Shown: positions 37,601 to 45,470 of the stretch, piece by piece
Layout of the letters: each line of letters begins with the position of its first letter
Numbering within the stretch: position 1 is the first letter of the stretch
DNA from: Polaribacter sejongensis
GTDB taxonomy: Bacteria; Bacteroidota; Bacteroidia; Flavobacteriales; Flavobacteriaceae
Direction of reading: 5' to 3'
Length of the DNA stretch: 64,000 nt
NCBI RefSeq assembly: GCF_038024065.1
Contig: NZ_CP150667.1
Location: forward strand, 2,363,501 to 2,427,500
Translations under genes and position numbers: made by a program
The notes under the pieces: generated by a model
Told to the model about the DNA's origin: nothing
The model's database searches: none
The model's input: only the letters and a program-made list of their open reading frames with translations

Positions 37601-37767
37601 TTCATTTCACCAGCAGCTTTATTGGTAAACGTGATGGCTAAAATTTTCTGAAACGAAAAAATATCATCAGAAGTTAATAAAACTTTAATGTATTCTTTTA
37701 CGAGCGTAAAGGTTTTTCCACTTCCCGCAGAAGCGTTATAAACCTGAAAGGATGATGTATTTTGCAC
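34639..37767 (-). CDS. AddA-like UvrD-family helicase/nuclease
   Basis: 1042 residues: superfamily 1 helicase with Walker A NASAGSGKTFTLV at residues 11-23, Walker B FIDEMQDTSVLQW, motif III GDGKQAIYRWRGGKAEQF, and motifs V-VI in VQIMTIHKSKGLEFPVVIFP and LLYVTLTRA. A C-terminal PD-(D/E)xK nuclease follows: FGNLFHEILSKI, LDRLIFIADKKVVIIDYKTGN with D and K ligands. This is the layout of AddA/RecB enzymes that process double-strand breaks. No AddB-type partner is in the window. Confidence 0.9.
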   Translation of the reverse strand: MQNTSSFQVYNASAGSGKTFTLVKEYIKVLLTSDDIFSFQKILAITFTNKAAGEMKERVLSSLEDFADGKENDLLNIIVDEITIDKAIIQERSQKILDAILKNYSAFSITTIDSFTHKIIKNFAFDLGLSLNFEVEMDAVSLLNEAVDVLISKIGTDKKLTNLLIDYSLDKTDDDKSWDISRDLSEFARILLNEDDVQHFRSLADKKLEDFTNLKSKLYNQQKELKDSIKKVGEECLQLIENNGLEHKSFMRGTIPKFFADLSIKSVDIDFIKRSETIKKAIENNQYYSKSTTEFVASSIDQIVPDIVRLFKEAEVIYQQFSMNKLALKSIIPLAVLNNINSELENIKEDNNIRLNAEFNQLISDNIKDQPAPFIYERIGQRFQHYFIDEMQDTSVLQWQNLVPLIDNTLAQENSNLLLVGDGKQAIYRWRGGKAEQFIELGSDRVNPFHVSKEIKNLETNFRSYSEVINFNNSFFQHTANFIQNESYKKIFIEGNKQIENAKKGGLVSLTFLEKNEDKELEKVKYPQKVLEKILQLKESFSLSEICVLTRTRKDGVAVANYLSEKGIDIVSSETLLLKNSAKVTFIVDVLKVLQNPSDEETRFEMLYFLHQHLQIEKPKHVFFNEFAKADNETILESLKNLGVAFNASAFHQLPFYEKIEEIIRGFNLINSSDAYIQFFLDVVLEQQRNGTDVGEFLEFWELKKERLSIVAPESAGAVQIMTIHKSKGLEFPVVIFPCDVDIYRQIKPKSWLDQLPESYEGFDELLVDYSKSLSIVSERGLDIYNKQREELELDNFNLLYVTLTRAVEQLHVITDKKISSKGEENTNFYSGVFINYLKQQNLWSDDLSEYIFGDVQRVSEKKEESSVAEIHEKFISTPWQEHNIVLLANSSKLWNTEQGKAIDFGNLFHEILSKIITLNDVEKVISMYYQQGVINKEQQIFITKSILSIVNHPELEFYFSDKVKVFNEREIVDVDNQIIILDRLIFIADKKVVIIDYKTGNPSSEHHQQLLRYERTLKSMNFTVEEKLLIYINDQIDVVAV

Positions 37768-37838
37768 AATTTATTTTACTGCAAAATACAAATTAAGCAA
37801 TTAATTTCAGGTAAATATCAGAATTTATTTTAGGGTGA

Positions 37839-39266
37839 TTAACTTAAAATTCTCCAAATTTGCGCAACCAAAAACGTAATTATAAAACCTGCTATAACAG
37901 GTAAAATTGTTGCTACCACAGTCCATTTTGTACTTTTTGTTTCTTTATAAATGGTGTAAATAGTTGTACTACAAGGATTGTGTAACAAACTAAACAACAT
38001 TACATTCACCGCTGTTAAAAGCGTCCATCCACCACCTCTTAAAATATCACCTGTTGCTGTAACTGAGTCCAACTCAAACATTACACCCGCTCCAGCTCCA
38101 CCAACAGCTCCCGTTACCATTACCGTTAACATTAATATAGACGGAATTACAATTTCATTCGCAGGGATAGCAACTACATAAGCCAATAGAATAACACCAT
38201 TTAATCCTAATAAAAATCCAAAACCATCTAAAAAATCGATTAAATGCAACGCAATGCTTTCATCACCAATAAAGATATTAGAAATTAACCATATTACTGC
38301 TCCAGCCGGTGCTGCAAATACAATGGCTCTCCATAAGACAATTAATGTTCTATCTATTAAAGAAGTGTAAATGGTTTTCCAAAATAAAGGTGTTCTATAA
38401 GGAGGCAACTCTAAATTAAACGTTGAAACCTCTCCTTTTAAAACTGTTTTAGACAATGCCCAAGAAAAGAAAAACATAAAAAAGATTCCTAAAACAGCTA
38501 TTCCTACAACAGCAACCAAAGAAATTAAACTTGAATATGATGACGGTACAACGGCACCAATAAAAATCGTTGCTAATAGAATCTGCGTTGGCCAACGACC
38601 ATTACACAAAGAAAAATTATTAGTAATAATTGCAATTAATCGCTCTCTCGGACTATCAATAATTCTAGTTGCTACAACTCCGGCTGCATTACAACCAAAA
38701 CCCATGGTCATCGTTAAAGCTTGCTTACCATGTGCTCCAGATTTTTTAAAAAGCGAATCCATATTAAAAGCAACTCTTGGTAAATACCCAAAATCTTCTA
38801 ACAAGGTAAATAATGGAAAAAAGATAGCCATTGGGGGCAACATCACAGCAATTACCCATGCAACTGCTAAATACACACCGTCAATTAAAAAACCAGACAA
38901 CCACCAAGGAAAACTTAAAAATGCAGCTCCTTCCTTTAATAATGGATGAATTGTATCTAACAACAAACTAGCCAGCATAGAAGACGGATAATTTGCTCCA
39001 ATAATCGTTAACCAAAGTACTAAACCTAATAACAATAGCATGATTGGAAAACCCCAAATTTTACTAGTTACAATTCTATCTATTTTAGCATTTAAATAAA
39101 AAGCTCCTTTTTTATTATCCTTTACAACTGTTTTTTCAACAATCTTAGAAGCATCAGCATAAATTGCTTCCGTTAAATTATCGTGAAAATCATCGCCAAT
39201 TTGCCAACGCAATTCGTTAGATAATTCTATAATTTTATCAATGTTTTTTGTTCCCATTCTCTTCAA
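37839..39266 (-). CDS. feoB: FeoB membrane permease part (split from its GTPase)
   Basis: 475 residues covering the linker and transmembrane half of FeoB, the Fe(II) permease: about 10 TM segments with two Gate-type nucleoside-recognition regions. The first has [16 protein letters not shown] and [11 protein letters not shown], the CNGR variant seen in Bacteroidota and Clostridia in place of the E. coli PFMSC block. The frame is the same as that of the GTPase gene ahead, separated only by one TAA (39267-39269). Translation could restart at TTG 39266 or ATG 39257, the latter giving [11 protein letters not shown]. Together the two halves total about 729 residues, a normal FeoB length. Confidence 0.85.
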   Translation of the reverse strand: MKRMGTKNIDKIIELSNELRWQIGDDFHDNLTEAIYADASKIVEKTVVKDNKKGAFYLNAKIDRIVTSKIWGFPIMLLLLGLVLWLTIIGANYPSSMLASLLLDTIHPLLKEGAAFLSFPWWLSGFLIDGVYLAVAWVIAVMLPPMAIFFPLFTLLEDFGYLPRVAFNMDSLFKKSGAHGKQALTMTMGFGCNAAGVVATRIIDSPRERLIAIITNNFSLCNGRWPTQILLATIFIGAVVPSSYSSLISLVAVVGIAVLGIFFMFFFSWALSKTVLKGEVSTFNLELPPYRTPLFWKTIYTSLIDRTLIVLWRAIVFAAPAGAVIWLISNIFIGDESIALHLIDFLDGFGFLLGLNGVILLAYVVAIPANEIVIPSILMLTVMVTGAVGGAGAGVMFELDSVTATGDILRGGGWTLLTAVNVMLFSLLHNPCSTTIYTIYKETKSTKWTVVATILPVIAGFIITFLVAQIWRILS

Positions 39267-40031
39267 TTAAATAAAATCACCTGTTTTTAAGGCATCTAAA
39301 ATATGCGTATCTCCTTCTAAAACTCTAAAAGCTAACCACCTGCTGTTTGAAACTGTTGGATATTCTTCTTTAATGGCTGCACTCAATTTCTGCACAGCAT
39401 CTTCTACATGTTTTGGAATGCTTTTTATTTTATAAGGTTTACAAACTATTTTTCCGTTTGCCAAATCGCTAATTGCAGCAATTAATTCTGGAATCCCCTC
39501 TTTAGATCTTGCACTTGTTGGTACCACAGGAATCCCTAACTCTCTAGATAAACTTCTGTAATCTATGTTTATATTATTTTTTTCCGCCTCATCCATTAAG
39601 TTTAGACAAAGAACGGCGTTCGATGAAATTTCTAAAATTTGAAGTACCAAATTTAAATTACGTTCTAACCTACTCGCATCAACAACTATAACTGTTAATG
39701 TCGGCTTACCAAAAAGGATAAAATTTCTAGCAACTTCTTCATCTTCCGATCGAGACATTAAAGAATAGGTACCTGGTAAATCTATTAATTTAAATTTTTG
39801 TTGCTGATATTCAAACGCGCCTTCTGCTCTAGTTACTGTTTTTCCTGGCCAATTCCCAGTATGCTGCCTTAAACCTGTTAACGCATTAAAAACAGTACTT
39901 TTTCCTGTATTAGGATTTCCTGCTAATGCAATTACAAAGTCGACATTTTCAGTATCTACACCTAATTTTTTAACTCCGTCTAAAGTATGATGCGCACATG
40001 TGTCACAAGCTGATTTTGTTGCTGTTTTCAT
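39267..40031 (-). CDS. feoB: FeoB small GTPase domain (split FeoB)
   Basis: 254 residues: a Cys/His start (CDTCAHH), then the FeoB G domain with G1 AGNPNTGKST (P-loop 38-46), G2 around T64, G3 IDLPGTYSL, G4 NLMDEAEK, and a helical GDI domain to the end. The G domain controls opening of the FeoB permease. It stops at TAA 39267-39269 exactly at the point where FeoB usually continues into the membrane part, which follows in the same frame. Confidence 0.88.
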   Translation of the reverse strand: MKTATKSACDTCAHHTLDGVKKLGVDTENVDFVIALAGNPNTGKSTVFNALTGLRQHTGNWPGKTVTRAEGAFEYQQQKFKLIDLPGTYSLMSRSEDEEVARNFILFGKPTLTVIVVDASRLERNLNLVLQILEISSNAVLCLNLMDEAEKNNINIDYRSLSRELGIPVVPTSARSKEGIPELIAAISDLANGKIVCKPYKIKSIPKHVEDAVQKLSAAIKEEYPTVSNSRWLAFRVLEGDTHILDALKTGDFI

Positions 40032-40035
40032 TTTT

Positions 40036-41046
40036 TTATGCTTTGGTAATTAAAATTTTAACAGCCTGGTCTTTTCTTAAAGCAATGGCTGTTCCTTTAA
40101 TTAAAAATGCTTTTGGATCTCCTAACGGATTTAACAAATCGATACTAACCGTTGCTCCTTTTACAAAACCTAAATCCAATAATCTACGTCTATTTTCTCC
40201 CCTACATTCTTTAGAGACACCTATAATTGTTGCTTTTTGTTTATTTTCTAGATTAGATAAACGCAACGTATCTGTTTCTACAACATCTGCTTTGTCTAAA
40301 GAAATTACGGTAATATTTTTAGCTACTATAGGCGGCAAAACAAATTGCTCTCCTTCAGATTCAAAAACAATGCGATTTTCACTTATCTCTTTCATATATA
40401 CCTGAGAATGTAAATGAATATGTTTCGCTAAAATCTGCTTATAAATACTTGTAGGCTCATCTTCTATATGAATAATTTTTCCAAAATTTAGAATCGGTAA
40501 ATCGGCAAGTAGCATTCCTTTTTTCTCAGGAATTTGACCAGCTTTAGTTGGAATTGGATCTCCATGAGGATCGTATCTCGGATTCCCTAAAAGCGTAGAT
40601 AAATCTTCTACTTCTTCACCAGATAACTCGTGTTCTTTTTTCTCTGCTCTACTATGCCATTCAGTTTTATGAAAACCCGTTTTTTCTGATAAATATTTTT
40701 CCCATAAACGGTGTGCTCTTACAATTCTTAATGCATATTCATCTCCTTCTTTGGTCAATGAAAAAAGCTCATGCTCTTTTTTTACCAATCCAGTTTCTAA
40801 CATAGTATCAATACTTTCTAACAACAAGCTATGACTAAAATCTAATTCATCAAAAATGGTACTTATAGATGTTTTAGGATCATGATACAATAACTTTAAA
40901 ACATCTTCAATAGCTGTTTTTTCTGTTTCTTTACGAGCCTTGAGATATTTAAAGAAAAGTCCTTTTTTAGGATTAAATATAAAATACAAGATTAAAATAA
41001 CGCCAAAAAACACTAAGAGCGCTACTATTGGGTTGTAGGTATTCAT
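40036..41046 (-). CDS. Membrane-anchored DtxR-like regulator fused to FeoA
   Basis: 336 residues in this order: TM helix (6-24); DtxR-type winged helix (44-105); DtxR dimerisation/metal domain (110-168) with AHRLWEKYL, an E-x2-E-H cluster (residues 135-139) and DPHGDPIP (159-166); a middle SH3-like part (178-255); and a C-terminal FeoA domain (262-336, VSKECRGENRRRLLDLGFVKGATV). FeoA normally helps FeoB; DtxR binds metal and DNA. The TM anchor on a DNA-binding-like protein is unusual. It overlaps the upstream DtxR gene by 4 bp and is followed 4 bp later by FeoB, so it may act as a FeoB regulator rather than a repressor. Confidence 0.85.
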   Translation of the reverse strand: MNTYNPIVALLVFFGVILILYFIFNPKKGLFFKYLKARKETEKTAIEDVLKLLYHDPKTSISTIFDELDFSHSLLLESIDTMLETGLVKKEHELFSLTKEGDEYALRIVRAHRLWEKYLSEKTGFHKTEWHSRAEKKEHELSGEEVEDLSTLLGNPRYDPHGDPIPTKAGQIPEKKGMLLADLPILNFGKIIHIEDEPTSIYKQILAKHIHLHSQVYMKEISENRIVFESEGEQFVLPPIVAKNITVISLDKADVVETDTLRLSNLENKQKATIIGVSKECRGENRRRLLDLGFVKGATVSIDLLNPLGDPKAFLIKGTAIALRKDQAVKILITKA

Positions 41047-41699
41047 ATTTTTTTTATATATAAATTGTTAGCTATTTTATTTGAAATTGATAATTTCTTA
41101 TCATCAACCTTAATAGAAACGGAATCATCAAAGTCTTCTTTTTCTAAAACCGTAATCTGTTGCCCTAAAGTAATTCCTTTTTTGTCTAAGAACTTTAAAA
41201 ATTCTGAAGAAGAATCATCAACACCAATACAAATTCCACTTTCATTTTTTAATAAAGTTGATAATAAACTTTTATCTATCGTTTTTAAATTCCCTTCTTT
41301 ATCTGGAATAGGGTCTCCATGAGGATCATGCGATGGAAAACCTAAAAAAGCATCTAATTGCTCTACTAATTTTGAAGACTTAATATGCTCTAATTGCTCT
41401 GCAACATCATGTACTTCATCCCAAGAAAAATTTAACTTATCTACCAAAAAAACTTCCCAAAGCCTGTGCTTACGTACAATACTTGCAGCAGTCTTCTTTC
41501 CTAAACTAGTTAATTTAACTCCTTTATATTTCTTATACACAACTACTTCCTTTTCAGACAATTTTTTTATCATATCTGTAACAGAAGAAGCTTTTGTTTC
41601 TAATTTTTTAGCAATAGCATTTGTACTGATTCCTTTAACAGCATCTAACTCTAAATGATAAATTGCTTTTAAATAATTTTCTTCAGAAAGTGTAAACAT
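41043..41699 (-). CDS. DtxR/MntR-family metal-dependent repressor
   Basis: 218 residues: winged helix (about 5-70, with AIAKKLETKASSVTDMIKKLSEKEVV), metal/dimer domain (75-135) with H78, E101, E104, H105 and DPHGDPIPD, and a C-terminal FeoA/SH3-like domain (145-218). At the position of DtxR C102 there is a Glu (E101), and at the DtxR M10/MntR D8 position an Asn, so the site is a mix and the metal (Fe or Mn) cannot be stated. It leads the Feo operon; a perfect palindrome at 41749-41768 just upstream is its likely operator. Confidence 0.9.
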   Translation of the reverse strand: MFTLSEENYLKAIYHLELDAVKGISTNAIAKKLETKASSVTDMIKKLSEKEVVVYKKYKGVKLTSLGKKTAASIVRKHRLWEVFLVDKLNFSWDEVHDVAEQLEHIKSSKLVEQLDAFLGFPSHDPHGDPIPDKEGNLKTIDKSLLSTLLKNESGICIGVDDSSSEFLKFLDKKGITLGQQITVLEKEDFDDSVSIKVDDKKLSISNKIANNLYIKKI

Positions 41700-41716
41700 C
41701 TATAAATTTTATATTA

Positions 41717-41724
41717 CAAAGATA
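41717..41724 (-). promoter_or_regulatory. -7 element of the DtxR-Feo operon promoter
   Basis: TATCTTTG on the minus strand, 17 nt before the DtxR start. The palindrome at 41749-41768 is in the position of its -33 region. Confidence 0.65.
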
Positions 41725-41748
41725 TACTTTTTAAATTTAATAAATATA

Positions 41749-41768
41749 TTTTTAGACAAGTCTAAAAA
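41749..41768. promoter_or_regulatory. Palindromic operator shared by the divergent metal-uptake operons
   Basis: TTTTTAGACAAGTCTAAAAA is a perfect 20-bp inverted repeat (9-bp arms plus a central AA/TT pair). Its size and TTTAGAC/GTCTAAA arms resemble binding sites of DtxR, MntR and TroR-type repressors. It lies 24 bp from the leftward -7 element and 6 bp from the rightward one, over both -33 regions. Confidence 0.75.
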
Positions 41769-41774
41769 ATAAAT

Positions 41775-41782
41775 TACATTTG
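41775..41782 (+). promoter_or_regulatory. -7 element of the TonB-receptor operon promoter
   Basis: TACATTTG fits TAnnTTTG, 17 nt before the receptor ATG. Confidence 0.7.
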
Positions 41783-41799
41783 TCAAAAATATTTATCAA

Positions 41800-44043
41800 A
41801 TGAAACTAAAAAGACTTATACTATTTACAGCTCTTATCAGCTTAAACACAATTTTTTCCCAAAATAATTCTGTTTCTGGTAAAATAACGAATAGCTCAAA
41901 TGCATTAGCTTACGTGAATGTTTATTTAAAAAACTCTAAAATTGGAACAGCTTCTAACGAAAACGGTTATTATAAACTAAAAGATATTCCTAAAGGAAAT
42001 TACACACTTGTTGCCAGTAGTGTTGGTTATCAATCTAAATTCATAAAAATTTCTGTTGATGAAAATCAAAAAATTACTCAAAATTTATCACTGTCAGAAG
42101 ATGATTCTTTAGATGAAATAGTTATATCTGGAACCATGAAACCAGTTAAGAAATTAGACAGTCCTGTACCTGTAGAAGTATACTCTCCTACCTTTTTTAT
42201 GAAAAACCCATCACCTTCTATTTTTGAATCTATGGAGAATATAAATGGTGTTAGACCACAAGTAAACTGTAGCGTTTGTAATACTGGTGATATTCATATA
42301 AACGGACTAGAGGGAGCTTACACATTTGTTATGATTGACGGAATGCCAATTGTAAGCGGACTTTCTACGGTTTATGGATTAACAGGAATTCCGCAAGCAT
42401 TAATAGAACGTGTAGAAATTGTAAAAGGACCTGCTTCCACTCTGTATGGCTCTGAGGCCGTTGGAGGTATCATTAATATAATTACAAAAAAACCAGCTTC
42501 TTCACCTTTGTTTACAATAGATTCTTACGCGAGTTCTTGGGGAGAAGTAAATACTGATATTGGTTTAAAATACAAGCTAGGAAAAACGAATGCTTTATTA
42601 GGTATCAATTATTTTAATTACCAAAACCCAATTGATAACAATAATGATGGTTTTACAGATTTAACCTTACAAAACAGAATTTCTATTTTTAATAAATTTG
42701 ATTTCGAAAGGAAAAACAATCGTGTTTTTACGGTAGCTGGGCGTTATGTTTACGAGGATAGATGGGGTGGAGAAATGGATTGGACACCTGAATTTAGAGG
42801 GGGAACAGATATTTATGGAGAAAGTATTTACACGAGTAGATGGGAAACTTTTGGAACCTACCAATTACCTACAGATGAAAAATTAAATTTTCAATTTAGT
42901 GCGAATGGACATGATCAAAATTCTTACTACGGAGATACTTTTTACAAAGCTGATCAATTTATTGCCTTCGGACAATTAACATACGACACTACTTTTGGAA
43001 AAAATCATGATGTATTAATGGGAGTTGCTTATCGTTACACAAATTACGACGACAATACCACTGCAACTGGTAGCGAAACAGAAAACGATCCATCAATCAC
43101 GCATTTACCAGGTATTTTTATTCAAGATGAAATTACATTAGCACCAAAAAGTAAACTGCTGTTAGGTGCAAGATATGATCATAATAATGTACATGGAAGT
43201 GTTTTTTCTCCAAGAGTAAATTATAAATGGAATTCTGATAATAACGAAGATGTTTTAAGAGTTAGTATTGGTAATGGTTTTAGAGTTGCTAATGTTTTTA
43301 CAGAAGACCATGCTGCCCTTACAGGAAACAGAGACGTATTTTTTGAAGACGAGTTGCTTCCAGAAACTTCTTGGAATGCTAACATTAACTATGTTAAGAA
43401 AATAGTCACAAACAACAATACTATTATTAATTTAGATGGAAGTGTTTTTTACACGCATTTCAACAATAAAATAGTTGCAGATTATGAAACCGATACTTCA
43501 AAAATAATCTATGGCAACTTAGATGATGGTTATGCAGTATCAAAAGGTATATCTTTAAATACAGATATAAATTTTAGAAATGGTCTTTCAATTATAGCTG
43601 GTGCAACCTTAATGGATGTATCTACCACAGAAGAAGGAGTTACCGAAAGACAGCTATTAACAGAAAGCTTTAGTGGTACTTGGAGTATTTCTTACAAAAT
43701 AAAATCTATCGATTTATTACTTGACTACACTGGTAACATTTACGGACCTATGGATCTACCTTTACTAGGAGAAAATGATCCAAGATCTCCAACATCTCCT
43801 TGGTATAGTATACAAAACATACAAGCTACTAAAAAAATCAGCAACACTTTTGAGGTTTTTGGTGGAGTAAAAAATTTATTAAACTTCACACCTGCTGCTA
43901 ACAGTATCTTAAATAGCGATAATCCTTTTGACGTTGGAGTAGACACAGAAACAAATCCAGAATTAGCGTTCGATCCAGCTTATGTATATGCTGGTAACCA
44001 AGGTATACGTATGTTTGTAGGACTTAGATATAAAATACAATAA
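41800..44043 (+). CDS. TonB-dependent outer membrane receptor (metal-regulated)
   Basis: 747 residues: signal peptide (ends SLNTIFSQ), a carboxypeptidase-regulatory-like domain (about 22-105), the plug (about 110-235) with ERVEIVKGPASTLYGSEAVGGIINIIT, and a 22-strand barrel ending in GLRYKIQ. The plug contains VNCSVCNTGDIHINGLEG, a Cys-x2-Cys that could bind a metal or thiol ligand. Its control from the shared DtxR operator suggests iron or manganese complexes as cargo; the ligand itself cannot be read. Start overlap with the next gene (TAATG) couples them. Confidence 0.9.
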   Translation: MKLKRLILFTALISLNTIFSQNNSVSGKITNSSNALAYVNVYLKNSKIGTASNENGYYKLKDIPKGNYTLVASSVGYQSKFIKISVDENQKITQNLSLSEDDSLDEIVISGTMKPVKKLDSPVPVEVYSPTFFMKNPSPSIFESMENINGVRPQVNCSVCNTGDIHINGLEGAYTFVMIDGMPIVSGLSTVYGLTGIPQALIERVEIVKGPASTLYGSEAVGGIINIITKKPASSPLFTIDSYASSWGEVNTDIGLKYKLGKTNALLGINYFNYQNPIDNNNDGFTDLTLQNRISIFNKFDFERKNNRVFTVAGRYVYEDRWGGEMDWTPEFRGGTDIYGESIYTSRWETFGTYQLPTDEKLNFQFSANGHDQNSYYGDTFYKADQFIAFGQLTYDTTFGKNHDVLMGVAYRYTNYDDNTTATGSETENDPSITHLPGIFIQDEITLAPKSKLLLGARYDHNNVHGSVFSPRVNYKWNSDNNEDVLRVSIGNGFRVANVFTEDHAALTGNRDVFFEDELLPETSWNANINYVKKIVTNNNTIINLDGSVFYTHFNNKIVADYETDTSKIIYGNLDDGYAVSKGISLNTDINFRNGLSIIAGATLMDVSTTEEGVTERQLLTESFSGTWSISYKIKSIDLLLDYTGNIYGPMDLPLLGENDPRSPTSPWYSIQNIQATKKISNTFEVFGGVKNLLNFTPAANSILNSDNPFDVGVDTETNPELAFDPAYVYAGNQGIRMFVGLRYKIQ

Positions 44044-44507
44044 TGAAAAATACGCTTCTTTTCTTTTTTATACTTTCCACCTGTTTTTTATACGGGCAGA
44101 AAACCAACAATTTAATAAATTATTCTTTTGAAGAAGCTTTTAAGTTACAAGAAAAAGAAAAGAAGCCAATTATAGTATTTTTTCACACAAACTGGTGTAA
44201 GTATTGTTTTGCTATGAAAAAGAATACTTTTATCGATAAAAAAGTTATAGATCTATTAAACAAACATTATTACTTTATTTCTTTTGATGCAGAAAGTAAA
44301 GAATCCGTAAATATAAAAGGTAAAATATTTAAAAATAAATCAGGAACTCACGAAATAGTAGAAGTACTCGCTTCTAAAAACAATACCATTAGCTATCCTT
44401 CTACGATTATTTTAAGTGCAAATAATACGATTGATGAGCAAATAGACTCTTTTCTATCAGCAGAAGAAATCAGTAAAATATTAACAAGCTACATAGCGGT
44501 CAAATAA
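44043..44507 (+). CDS. Exported thioredoxin-like protein
   Basis: 154 residues: signal peptide (MKNTLLFFFILSTCFLYGQ), then a thioredoxin fold with the active site WCKYC (C52, C55) after VFFHTN, and the cis-proline in YPST (about 117). It resembles the DUF255/DsbD-C group of periplasmic thiol reductases. It is coupled to the TonB receptor, whose plug has two cysteines, so it may keep that pair or a metal ligand reduced; this is inference. Confidence 0.88.
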   Translation: MKNTLLFFFILSTCFLYGQKTNNLINYSFEEAFKLQEKEKKPIIVFFHTNWCKYCFAMKKNTFIDKKVIDLLNKHYYFISFDAESKESVNIKGKIFKNKSGTHEIVEVLASKNNTISYPSTIILSANNTIDEQIDSFLSAEEISKILTSYIAVK

Positions 44508-44546
44508 AAATCATAATGGCAAATTGCCATAAAATAAAAGAAGAAA

Positions 44547-45107
44547 TTAATGTTTAGATTCCCAAATACGTTTTCTTCCAGAAGTAGAACGACCATTCCC
44601 TCCACTTAGTGAAAAACGGTATGTAATACCTACAGAAGCGTAAGTATGAGAACGTTGACTTTGGAATCTTTCTTCATTATACTTGTGCATTAATACTCCT
44701 TGTAATCCTAAGCGATTAGAAATCCAAAGTGTACCACCAATACCAAAATTTAAAGTTGGTAATACATGTTTAGATTCTATAAGACTTCCACCAATTAGTA
44801 CATAAGGATTAATGGTATTTTGTGAAGTACCAAAATCATATCTAACTTCACCATCATAAGTGGTGTATTTTTGATTATCATTAAAATCAGTAGAAATACT
44901 ACCTGCTAAAGTTATATTTTTTAACACATAGGTCGCTACAGATATTCTAGGGAATTGAGAAATAAGCCTACCTCCCATATCTGGTCCATCTTCTACAGAA
45001 TAAAGTACAAAACCAGAGCCAAGTGTTACAGCCCATTTATTAACTTCATTCTGACTGAAACTATTTAGTGTGAATAAAAAAACAAGAATAAGAACTATAT
45101 GTTTCAT
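44547..45107 (-). CDS. Small outer membrane beta-barrel protein
   Basis: 186 residues: signal peptide MKHIVLILVFLFTLNSFSQ, then amphipathic strands (VTLGSGFVLYSV, ISVATYVLKNITLAGSIS, YVLIGGSLIE, LGLQGVLMHKY, YASVGITYRFSLSG). After the barrel a short basic tail (GRSTSGRKRIWESKH) follows, unusual for a C-terminal barrel strand. Function unknown. Convergent with the thioredoxin gene; 39 bp lie between them. Confidence 0.7.
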   Translation of the reverse strand: MKHIVLILVFLFTLNSFSQNEVNKWAVTLGSGFVLYSVEDGPDMGGRLISQFPRISVATYVLKNITLAGSISTDFNDNQKYTTYDGEVRYDFGTSQNTINPYVLIGGSLIESKHVLPTLNFGIGGTLWISNRLGLQGVLMHKYNEERFQSQRSHTYASVGITYRFSLSGGNGRSTSGRKRIWESKH

Positions 45108-45166
45108 TTAAATTTTCTTTTTTAGGGATAAGAAAAGCAATTTGCAATTTCTAATATTTCTTTTGG

Positions 45167-45174
45167 CAAATATA
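45167..45174 (-). promoter_or_regulatory. -7 promoter element of the small beta-barrel gene
   Basis: TATATTTG on the minus strand, 59 nt before the start. Confidence 0.5.
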
Positions 45175-45447
45175 TTGATTTAACAAAGAAAATAAAGTAC
45201 TGTATATTTTATTTGCGTTAAAGTTTAATTTATTCGAAAATGATAAAAATAACACCTAATAAATTATAAATTGATAATTTACAAACCAATACCTTACATT
45301 ATAATCTACTGATTTAAGGTACAACAAAGATAATTAAATCCCCTTTACAGAATATAAAACGTAAATTTCACTAAACTATTTTAAGAAAAGATTATATCTT
45401 ATTTAAAATAGTTTTTAAACATTTTATATTTAACAAATTCAAATTAA
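45175..45447 (+). other. Intergenic region between the small barrel and mfd
   Basis: About 270 bp, very AT-rich, holding the upstream parts of two divergent promoters. No open frame or repeat is evident. Confidence 0.5.
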
Positions 45448-45455
45448 TATCTTTG
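45448..45455 (+). promoter_or_regulatory. -7 promoter element of mfd
   Basis: TATCTTTG fits TAnnTTTG. It overlaps the first possible TTG of the mfd frame (45453), ruling that codon out. Confidence 0.6.
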
Positions 45456-45470
45456 CTAAAACATTTCGGG

